Positions 54,401-61,606 of a DNA stretch of 64,000 nucleotides are shown here, one piece after another. The first letter of the stretch is position 1. Each line of letters begins with the position of its first letter. A program made the position numbers and the translations under genes. This DNA comes from a virus: positions 1-64,000 of IMG/VR virus record IMGVR_UViG_3300050019_000176. One strand, 5' to 3'. The notes beneath the pieces are model-generated. The model searched no databases. It had not been told where the DNA came from and saw only the letters and a program-made list of their open reading frames with translations.

Positions 54401-56482
54401 AAGATCCAGGCGGACGGAACCACGGTGCAGACTCTGACGGTGAACTCAACCGCTACGGACCGGGAACGGCGCTACACGCTTCTCCCTAACCTGTCGGGAC
54501 GCCGGTGGCGTTTGTACGTGGACACCACCACTGTGCCCAGCGGAGGGAAATTCCAGTTATTCGACCATCAATTCAAGTTCCTGCCGGCGGACAAGGGTCC
54601 GGTGGCCCACACCTACGACTGGGATGACTTGGGGCACCCGTACGACAAGCGGCTATACACCGTGGCGATGGAGTGGGACAACGTCGGCGGTGCTGCGGTC
54701 ACAATGGCGATGGACACCCTTTCGGGCATCGATGGTGCGACGATCGCCGCGGCGGTGGAAACATTCTCCCTGCCCCCCGGAACCCGCCAGCAGAAGACGT
54801 TCCCAATCACCGATGGGCTGATCGTCAAAAAGGTAAAGTTTTATCCGCAAGGGACGCCAGGAACGGCTTTCCGCCTGTGGTGGTACAAGGTCACTGCGGA
54901 GAATTATCCTCCCGACGTGGTGCCGTTCACGGAACCAGAGGACGGCGGGTATCCGTCCGAGAAGTACGCCCAGGAGTTATTCCTGGACGTGGACACCGCC
55001 GGCCATCCGGTACCAGTACAGGTCCAGGCTGACGGCACAACGCTCCAGACCCTGATAATGACGACGACCCCCACTGATCGTCGGCGCCGGTTGACCCTCT
55101 CGCCGGAACTGTCTGGTCGCCAATGGCGCTTGCTGGTCGACCCATCGCTGATCCCGGCCGGCGGGAAGTTCCAGTTGTTCGCTCACCAGTTCAAGTTCCT
55201 GCCAGTCGACAAGGGGCCTGTGGAGCACAGCGCCGGCTGGGATGATATTGGGCACCCGTTCGACAAGCGGTTGAAGACCGTCACTATCGACTTCAACACA
55301 TCTGGGACGGACACGACGATGGAGATGGATACGATCTCCGGAATCAATGGCAATACGACGAATCTGGCTGTGGCCTCATTCGTTTTGTCTGGTGCTGATC
55401 GAGCGCAGAAGACCTTCGCCGTCCCGGACGGCAACGTTGTCAAGAAGATCCGCCTGCGCCCTCTCGGAGACAACACGCTGTTCAAAATGTGGGGGTACCA
55501 ATTCGATCTGGAAAAGTATCCAGCAGACTCTATCGCCGCAACGGAGTATTCGGATCTCGGGCATCCATACGAGAAGAACCCGAAGAACCTATGCCTCAAC
55601 GTGGACACAGGTGGCGTGGCCGCTACGGTAGAGGTATGGACGGACGGGGCCATCGTGCAGACCTTTAGTGTCGACACGACGGCCAGCACGCGCCGATGGG
55701 AAGGGTCTTTCGACCGGGACATCTTCGGCAAGATCTGGCGCCTACTTATCACACCCGGGGCCGGCGGAAAGTTCCAGATGTGGGAGTGGAAGATCGAGGC
55801 CACAAATGAACCGTCCTATTCGGTTGAGTTCACTGACTGGAACGACTTCGGCTATCCTTACGAGAAGGTAGCCCGCAACTTGGTGTTGAACTGCAATTCT
55901 GGCGGCGAGGCGGCAACAGTTCAGGTCGAGGGGGATGGAATCGTTCTCCAGACATTCTACGTTACAACCACCAACGAGAACCGGCAGATCGTTCTGCCAT
56001 TCGATACCGAAAAAATCGCGCGCCGATTCCGACTGCTTGTCACTCCTGGAACAGCCCATCAGCAGTTCAAATTATACAGTTGGAACATCAACTATGTAAG
56101 GGAACCGGCGACGGTAACGTACTGGAACTCCCTGCCGATGTTGTTCGGGTTCGCTGGCCACAAGCTCATAAAGCAGATCTGGATAGAGTACCGGTGCGCT
56201 TCTGCCCCAACGTTCTCAATATATCGCGACAACGGACAACTCTTCTGGCAAGAGACCCTGCCGATCCATGCTTGGAGAGACATTGAGCGCTTTTACCTTC
56301 CGCCGATCAACGGGTTAGCATTGAACAAATCGAAAACCTACGAGTTTACGATGTCAGCGGCCACTCCATTCGCCTTCTACCGAGATGGAACCAGGATCGA
56401 AGTCAAGTCCCTGTCCGGAGACCAACGTTCGGCTTACGAGCAAAAGTACCTGTTCGAGAGTCAAAATGGACCAGACTCGTGA
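51452..56482 (+). CDS. Very large repeat-containing tail protein, 1676 residues
   Basis: ATG 51452 with GGGGAA upstream; the frame extends back into the previous gene but without start signal. Residues 1-850 are a beta-rich, disorder-poor region; from about 854 the motif D-x-G-x-P-[YF]-[DE]-K recurs near 854, 957, 1058, 1164, 1265, 1367 and 1464, i.e. about every 100 residues, each followed by a beta-sandwich-like run with VDT or VQADG. Seven tandem domains. Probably a central tail, baseplate or fibre protein; no catalytic motif seen. Confidence 0.7.
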   Translation: MADAQTKIFPFSNKGWVQKLDPAQLGDGQYQLLQNAQSFQEGTISSRNGSKRLTAASPASVSSTVFINSLAKLRVDSTHTYRYFGHNTNLYRSGNSGYSTIAPGNFLDTLTFVTIAAGLCSSASDRIAGIQYDSGPSGIPVAYFGGSAAMKMDDGTRAAPALRWGIMPLDQAVVATAVIASLGISGISIDTAAEVTTAAPHGLSTGTMVTISGAVGTGWTDVNATWQISVTGASTFTIPIDSSGFGALSGTIVYTTGGSDLLVPYSYCATARDPVTGSEGNPSPLMIDALQITQVGASGVSLAIGGIDSDNGRISTTSGDKSIAVYRAGGTLDDGLYRKIGYTTNPGSGSTVTYVDTAQDIDIVNGDILEFDNDPPVPSALKIPLVSPINYSSSTLHHGAVSTFHIDTADMPTGITDLRTVLTPGSIVRITGIQWWPGPPSVENITESAIIRSVTTANEFTAYTQQQFWDGGTSVPITVEVTTACAHGANIGCSAFENIFLAGDDANPSVLYKCKNGRPESWPLLNMTSGSVQQLRVGSPSNPIRGITEFNGELVCLNAANIFVVGFAANGKDMRQASATPATHGVVGKEAWVKADNQIWYVGADGLYSWRGGQETLRSLAVEFMFRGLTVNGIAPINMTKPEKIIVGYHQNIVFISFEDTSGKPHRMRYETLFDRWNYDIVDDFGTASTVGATAMLTETDTNLLTSAKLTGSTECRIHQENVGFTDGWVTDPASASDGIPPTFIVDTAAYDLGDRLLDKQFSELGLEAVANGSCLVETFYDYGSSIDETFSFPNSVVRSRASFSIQSGSGKEASVMSFRITGGGGSVRTTLYSMLFNTIPLTRIQVGAATDWTDCGHPFDKRFYQLLIEYNTSGTDVVMNVDTISGITGATHTSAVATFTLNSAVRAQATLPFPDGVIAKKVRLRPTVGSTTFRVWRTDFKVEKYPEDIVAFTETEDGGTPELKYGEQITFNVDTGGKDVPVKIQADGTTVQTLTVNSTATDRERRYTLLPNLSGRRWRLYVDTTTVPSGGKFQLFDHQFKFLPADKGPVAHTYDWDDLGHPYDKRLYTVAMEWDNVGGAAVTMAMDTLSGIDGATIAAAVETFSLPPGTRQQKTFPITDGLIVKKVKFYPQGTPGTAFRLWWYKVTAENYPPDVVPFTEPEDGGYPSEKYAQELFLDVDTAGHPVPVQVQADGTTLQTLIMTTTPTDRRRRLTLSPELSGRQWRLLVDPSLIPAGGKFQLFAHQFKFLPVDKGPVEHSAGWDDIGHPFDKRLKTVTIDFNTSGTDTTMEMDTISGINGNTTNLAVASFVLSGADRAQKTFAVPDGNVVKKIRLRPLGDNTLFKMWGYQFDLEKYPADSIAATEYSDLGHPYEKNPKNLCLNVDTGGVAATVEVWTDGAIVQTFSVDTTASTRRWEGSFDRDIFGKIWRLLITPGAGGKFQMWEWKIEATNEPSYSVEFTDWNDFGYPYEKVARNLVLNCNSGGEAATVQVEGDGIVLQTFYVTTTNENRQIVLPFDTEKIARRFRLLVTPGTAHQQFKLYSWNINYVREPATVTYWNSLPMLFGFAGHKLIKQIWIEYRCASAPTFSIYRDNGQLFWQETLPIHAWRDIERFYLPPINGLALNKSKTYEFTMSAATPFAFYRDGTRIEVKSLSGDQRSAYEQKYLFESQNGPDS

Positions 56483-56490
56483 GGTGATTG

Positions 56491-58149
56491 ATGGCTTCCA
56501 ATAACGCACCTCCGGGATTCCCCAAGTTCGACCCCGTCGACATCATCGGCGAACAGCTTGCTGCACAGTACCCAAACCTTGACCTGTCGAAACTCAACCG
56601 GATGTTCACTAACATCCTCACGGAACTACAGGATTCCCAGTCCGCCGCAGCGACGGCACAGACTACCGCCAACACCGCTTCCGCAACCATGGGTGCAAAA
56701 ACCGGGACACACGCACAACGGATCGGCTTACCGGTCCCGGATAATGGCACGATCTTCGTTGAGACCGACCGCAATGATGTCGCCTATCAAGTCCAAGGAG
56801 GAGTGTGGCGATACGTTCTCGGGGAGATGTTTGGGGTGCTGTCCGGCAGGCCAACGGACCTTGGGGCGAACGATGAGGGATTCCTGTACTCGGCATCGAA
56901 TGCGCTGGACTACCGATGGAGCGGAACCGCCTGGGTGAGCCTGGATACCGTGCGCGGCGGGACGGCGCTGGTGGATGTCGGTCGGCTGATAAAGGTGGGC
57001 GCCACTGGAACGCTTGGAGAAACGGCGTTCGCGGATAGCGCCGTGGTTTTGGGTGCAACCAACCTGACGCACGCCAACCATCTTCTGAAGGTAGATGGGT
57101 CAAGCGGGACAGCTACGGAGAGCGTAGTCACCGACGACGGGACGACGGTTGTTATCAACAAAAATACCGTCGCACCCGCCGCAGCAGCGGCGGGAACGAT
57201 TTTGCAGTTGGCTGGAGCAGACGCCGCTGCCGCCCGAGCCCTCATCGATGCCTATGGCGGCTTTGTAACGATTAGCGGACGGAGGGCAAACGGCACAGCC
57301 GCTGCCCCATCGGCATTGGCCGCCCTTGATGTCATCGCCGGATACCAAGCGCGTGGGTACGGGGCGACGGGATATTCGGCCACCAGCCGCGCCCAAATGG
57401 CTCTTGCCGCCGCAGAGGCTTGGTCGGATACCGCTCAGGGAACACGGATTGACTTCTATACCACTCTGAACGGCACGGTCACGACCATCCTACGGATGAC
57501 CATCGCTGACGACGGAAAAGTCGGTGTCAACTGCGTCCCGGCCTACCAGTTCGATGTGGGTGGAGGCATCAACACTAGCACCGAATACCGACTCGGCGGA
57601 ACGGTGGTGATTGCATCTACCGAAGCGGCGAACACCTTCCTACGCGGGCCGACCAGCGGCGCGGCTGCGCTCCCTTCCTTCGGGGCACTTGTAAGTGCAG
57701 ACATCCCGAACAATGCCGCCGACACCTCTGGGACTTCCGGGAACACCACAAAAGTTAACGGGGCATCCGTGCCCGCTTCGGCCGGATTCCTCGGTAGCAA
57801 CGGGTCCAGCCAGTTGGTGTCCGTATCGTCGCCTACTATCCTAACCGGCCAATCCGTCGTGACGGGAAGTAGGAACCTCACCTCGATATACCAAAACACT
57901 GGGGCGAAGCCAATTTACGTTCTAGTGACACTGGCCTGTACGGCGGCCGGCGGAGCCAATTTCGGGCAGGCCGAGGCCAGGACGGACGCATCCGCCACGC
58001 CGACGACGACGGTGGGCAGCACGTTCAATGGATCTGCCACGGCGACCGTCAACCAGCAGATGGCCTTCTGGGTGCTCCCAGGGAACTATTACCGCGTCGT
58101 CGTCGTGACCACCACCGTTACCCTGTCCTGTTGGACAGAGTGGAGTTGA
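56491..58149 (+). CDS. Tail fibre protein, 552 residues
   Basis: ATG 56491 with AGGTG upstream (TTG 56488 possible). N-terminal coiled-coil linker (YPNLDLSKLNRMFTNILTEL), then a beta-rich Ala/Thr/Gly shaft (SAAATAQTTANTASATMGAK, GTATESVVTDDGTTVVINKN), and a C-terminal beta domain with a Cys-rich end (TVTLSCWTEWS). Typical collagen-free tail-fibre composition. No signal peptide, unlike the earlier fibre-like genes. Confidence 0.7.
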   Translation: MASNNAPPGFPKFDPVDIIGEQLAAQYPNLDLSKLNRMFTNILTELQDSQSAAATAQTTANTASATMGAKTGTHAQRIGLPVPDNGTIFVETDRNDVAYQVQGGVWRYVLGEMFGVLSGRPTDLGANDEGFLYSASNALDYRWSGTAWVSLDTVRGGTALVDVGRLIKVGATGTLGETAFADSAVVLGATNLTHANHLLKVDGSSGTATESVVTDDGTTVVINKNTVAPAAAAAGTILQLAGADAAAARALIDAYGGFVTISGRRANGTAAAPSALAALDVIAGYQARGYGATGYSATSRAQMALAAAEAWSDTAQGTRIDFYTTLNGTVTTILRMTIADDGKVGVNCVPAYQFDVGGGINTSTEYRLGGTVVIASTEAANTFLRGPTSGAAALPSFGALVSADIPNNAADTSGTSGNTTKVNGASVPASAGFLGSNGSSQLVSVSSPTILTGQSVVTGSRNLTSIYQNTGAKPIYVLVTLACTAAGGANFGQAEARTDASATPTTTVGSTFNGSATATVNQQMAFWVLPGNYYRVVVVTTTVTLSCWTEWS

Positions 58150-58152
58150 GCC

Positions 58153-58177
58153 ATGTCTTGTGCAAGACTTTTGGACA
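58153..58177 (+). repeat. Dispersed palindrome with TGGACA box, copy l
   Basis: ATGTCTTGTGCAAGACTT followed by tTGGACA. Between the fibre gene and the acetyltransferase-like gene. Confidence 0.85.
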
Positions 58178-58228
58178 TCAGGGACGGCGGCAACGCTATT
58201 GTAGAATCTAGCAGTTGCAAGTGGGAAA

Positions 58229-58807
58229 ATGGGGATGCGGGGGTGTGTCTTGCAGGAATATGAAAAACAGGACGGAATCTATCGGATAGGCAGTCTGATC
58301 GTTGCGCCAAACCTTCCAGAGGTTGTGGTGGCTGGGGCCTACCTGCGGTTCGCCAAAGAAGACCTGCTGGGGCAGATTTTCTACGAAGGTATCCCGTCGA
58401 TGGTGTGGTTCCTGAACGAGTTTCGGAAGCCAGATACCCACCTTCTCGGATGTTACCAACGCGTTGGTGATATGGCCGATCTCCGCGGCCTGGGTTGGGT
58501 CAACAAGATCACCGCAGGAGCGGACGGGTTCCGGCGGGCGGAAGTGGGAATCGCGTTTTTCCGGGGAACCACCCTTCGATCGGTGAAGTTCGGCGGCATG
58601 ATGGTGGACTGGATCTTCGAGAACTGCAAACTCGACATGATCTACGGGACCACCCCCGTGCCCAACGAGCCAGCCTGGAAGTACGCTCGGGCGCTCGGGA
58701 TGACGCTCGCCGGGCCGGTTCCGAATTTCACTTCCTGGAATGGAGAACTGTGCGGGGTATGGATTTCCAGCCTGTCCCGGAAAGATTGGCAGACGATGCG
58801 GGGGTAA
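58229..58807 (+). CDS. GNAT-fold acetyltransferase-like protein
   Basis: A 192-residue protein (ATG 58229; TTG 58250 is the alternative). The order RFAKEDLLGQIFYEG, EVGIAFFRGT, GGMMVDWIFENCKLDMIYGT and NEPAWKYARALGMTLAGPVP is the beta-strand, acetyl-CoA loop and C-terminal pattern of GNAT enzymes as found in phage tail or DNA-ejection regions. Likely acetylates a protein or small molecule, or is a degenerate structural copy; the substrate is unknown. Confidence 0.65.
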   Translation: MGMRGCVLQEYEKQDGIYRIGSLIVAPNLPEVVVAGAYLRFAKEDLLGQIFYEGIPSMVWFLNEFRKPDTHLLGCYQRVGDMADLRGLGWVNKITAGADGFRRAEVGIAFFRGTTLRSVKFGGMMVDWIFENCKLDMIYGTTPVPNEPAWKYARALGMTLAGPVPNFTSWNGELCGVWISSLSRKDWQTMRG

Positions 58808-58812
58808 TTCTT

Positions 58813-59655
58813 ATGGGCGGAAATAACGACGCAACGAACCAGGAAAACTCGATTGCCCAGCAACAGATTGGCATAGCGCAACAGGCTAACACGCTGTCGC
58901 AACAGCAAATGGCACAGCGTCAAGCGCTTCAGGCGCCAGCCATTGACCAGTTGACGAAGATCATCTCCGGAGACAAGAATGCGTTGACCTCTGCCACATC
59001 GGTGCCCATCGGTCAACTCGCCAAATCGGCGCAGGCGACGAAGGAGAACATCTACGACCAAATTCCGGCTGGAGCCGGACGCGATGTCGCCTTGGCGCAG
59101 AACACGATGAACAAAAACACCGGAGTGGCATCGTTCCTGAACGATACCTACATGAAGGCTTTCCCAGCGCTGGCGCAGATGGGTTCGGAGAGCGGTAACG
59201 TGGGACTTCAGGCACTCGGCGGATCCGAGAACGCATTCAGCGGGGCATCGAGTACCACCGGGCAGGTAATGCAGGCTGATTCCGCGAACAAGGCCAGCAC
59301 GATGGGGTTGTTGGGATCGTTGGCCGGAGCGGGTGGGATGGCAGCAATGGGTAAGAGTGATGCACGGCTGAAAGAGAACGTCGAGACTCTCGACGGAACC
59401 CTTGATAAACTCGATTCGATCCGTGGTGTTCACTTTGACTTCATCGGTGAAAACCCACGCCCTGGTGGCAACATCGGTGTCATCGCCCAGGAAGTTCTGG
59501 AAGTCTTCCCGGAACTCGTCACGACTGACCCATACGACGGCATGTACCGTGTCGACTATGGTGCCCTTTCGGCGGTGGCGATTCAGGCCGTGAAGGAACT
59601 ACACCAGCAGGTGAAGGCGCTTCAGGAGCGCCTTACTGCGCTGGAGGTGAGGTAA
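58813..59655 (+). CDS. Gln-rich protein with C-terminal S74 chaperone domain
   Basis: A 280-residue protein. Residues 1-150 are Gln/Ala-rich helices (NSIAQQQIGIAQQANTLSQQ); residues 180-270 match the intramolecular chaperone/autoprotease domain of peptidase family S74: SDARLKENVETLDGTLDKLD (catalytic Ser in the leading S-D), NIGVIAQEVLEVFPELVTTD and DYGALSAVAIQAVKELHQQV. S74 domains normally sit on long tail fibres, fold them and cut themselves off. Here it is on a short non-fibre protein. Confidence 0.75.
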   Translation: MGGNNDATNQENSIAQQQIGIAQQANTLSQQQMAQRQALQAPAIDQLTKIISGDKNALTSATSVPIGQLAKSAQATKENIYDQIPAGAGRDVALAQNTMNKNTGVASFLNDTYMKAFPALAQMGSESGNVGLQALGGSENAFSGASSTTGQVMQADSANKASTMGLLGSLAGAGGMAAMGKSDARLKENVETLDGTLDKLDSIRGVHFDFIGENPRPGGNIGVIAQEVLEVFPELVTTDPYDGMYRVDYGALSAVAIQAVKELHQQVKALQERLTALEVR

Positions 59656-59659
59656 CGCC

Positions 59660-61603
59660 ATGGCAACCAGTCAACCAACTCCGGGTATGAGTTTTGGGCC
59701 GTTCAGCAGCATGCTGACCGCGCCAACGTACTCCGCGCAGAATCTGCCACAGAACCACGTCTCCGGGTTCACCGGTCCGGCCGGACAGGTCGCCAACATC
59801 CTCGATCAGTTTATGAAAGGTGCGGCTCTGGGACGCTTCCAGCAGTTCCAGCAGAATGAACTGGCGAAGGCGAAGCGTCACGATGGCATCAACGACCTGA
59901 TGGCGACGATGTCTAGACCCGGGTTTGACCAAAGCATCGCGGCCCAATATCAACCGCAGTTGCTGGCGTGGCAGTCTCAGGACGTGCTGGATTCTACCAA
60001 AAAAGCAGACGACAAGACTCCACCCGGAGCGTTCCATAAAGCGATAGCCGGGGCGCTCAGCGGTATCCTTGGCCCCAAAGCGGAGAAGATTGAACCGCTA
60101 AATCCAGATCTCCTATTGGAGATGCAACAGGCCATCAAAAATCCGAACAACTGGAAACTAGGTGCGATGCCGGGGGTGGCAACGCACGACCTCCCTACTG
60201 CGCCTCCTCCCAGTCAGGCCACACCGCAGATCTCCGGACCTCCGATCCCGCAGCAGTCCGCGCCGCCCCCGGGAATGCCGGCGGTGGCGGCGGCTCCTCC
60301 GATGGCTCCCCTCGGTCCGGTAGTGAACGGTAAGCCGGCGGCCGGTCCGCCGGAGGCGGTCGAACCCTCCGCTCCAGTGACAACCCCGCCACCCACGGTA
60401 TCTCCGGTCGCGGCGCCCATCGCCTACGATCCTACCGCGGCGGTCCAATCCACCCCGCCTCCGGGGGCTCCGCCGAAGCAGACGGTGTATCAGCAGGACT
60501 ACATCAATCGGGTCATGGCCAGCCCGGACTACGCGGAGTACGCAAGGTACGGCAGGAACCTACTGGACAGTTCGCAGGTGAAGGCAACGCTCGCTACGCT
60601 GCCGGTGCGTCCAACAGAGGAGCAGAGGGCTGACATCGCGGAACGTGGCGCACGGACGAACCAGTACAACGCAAACGCGGAGTACATGCGGGGAGGGATG
60701 AAGAATCCCGTGAACATGATCGTCACCACGCCAGACGGTAGATCCACCTCCCATTCGGTGTACAGTTCTTCCACCGCAGACGGAAGGATGCAGACGATGG
60801 ATGTTGCCACAGGGCAACCCCTTGTGATTCCCCCAGGCGCATCGACATCGTTCGAGAAGGCCGCGGCTCCGGGAGCGGCGAAGACCATCTCGACGGCCAA
60901 CGGGTTCTATCAGGTGATGCGCAACGGAACCACGCGGGCGTTGACGGACGAAGGCGACGAAGCGCTGATGCCGCAAGTCAAGATGCTCCCGAAAGTCGAC
61001 CAGAACGGTCAACTGAGGATGGTGAATCCGGTGGACGGAACCTCGATGCAGGCGACCGACGAGGACGGCCAACCCATCAAGATGACCACGGAACTCCAGA
61101 AGATCATCACCCGCGAGGGATACATCGACAATCGCTTCTGGCAGCGCACGGATACCCAACTCGCCGTGGCATTAGGCAAGACACGGCAACAGCAGGCGGC
61201 ACTTACGGGGAGCCTAAAGACCATTAAGAACCCAGCACTGCGGGCGGCCACGCAGGGGCAGATCAACGACCTGATGGATCAGGAACGCGCTCAACTCGAA
61301 GCCTACCGTGCCAGCACTGGAGCGGGAACTCCGGCACGCGGCGGGGCAAAGCCAACAGCGAAGACCACTCCACCTCCGGGTGCTCCAAAACCCGCGCTGT
61401 CCGCTCAGGATTATGCGGCTGCGGCAGCGGCGGGCGGAAAGGCTCCGGCTTCCTCGGCTCCGCCGGCGGCGGGCGGACGCGGTGGCAGGCAGGTTACCGG
61501 CGGAGCCGGGAAAATCAACGTTACTGCGCCGGATGGATCAGTGCATCCATTTGACACACAGGAGCAGGCTGACAATTTCAAGAAAATGGCGGGGATCAAG
61601 TAA
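59660..61603 (+). CDS. Proline-rich internal or ejection protein, 647 residues
   Basis: Starts four bases after the previous stop. N-terminal helical part (ILDQFMKGAALGRFQQFQQN), a Pro/Ala/Val-rich linker at about 185-280 (APPPGMPAVAAAPPMAPLGP), then a helical, Arg/Gln-rich middle (KTRQQQAALTGSLKTIKNPA) and a disordered Gly/Ala/Pro tail ending in DTQEQADNFKKMAGIK. Composition is like phage internal or DNA-ejection proteins. No catalytic motif. Confidence 0.6.
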   Translation: MATSQPTPGMSFGPFSSMLTAPTYSAQNLPQNHVSGFTGPAGQVANILDQFMKGAALGRFQQFQQNELAKAKRHDGINDLMATMSRPGFDQSIAAQYQPQLLAWQSQDVLDSTKKADDKTPPGAFHKAIAGALSGILGPKAEKIEPLNPDLLLEMQQAIKNPNNWKLGAMPGVATHDLPTAPPPSQATPQISGPPIPQQSAPPPGMPAVAAAPPMAPLGPVVNGKPAAGPPEAVEPSAPVTTPPPTVSPVAAPIAYDPTAAVQSTPPPGAPPKQTVYQQDYINRVMASPDYAEYARYGRNLLDSSQVKATLATLPVRPTEEQRADIAERGARTNQYNANAEYMRGGMKNPVNMIVTTPDGRSTSHSVYSSSTADGRMQTMDVATGQPLVIPPGASTSFEKAAAPGAAKTISTANGFYQVMRNGTTRALTDEGDEALMPQVKMLPKVDQNGQLRMVNPVDGTSMQATDEDGQPIKMTTELQKIITREGYIDNRFWQRTDTQLAVALGKTRQQQAALTGSLKTIKNPALRAATQGQINDLMDQERAQLEAYRASTGAGTPARGGAKPTAKTTPPPGAPKPALSAQDYAAAAAAGGKAPASSAPPAAGGRGGRQVTGGAGKINVTAPDGSVHPFDTQEQADNFKKMAGIK

Positions 61604-61606
61604 TCC

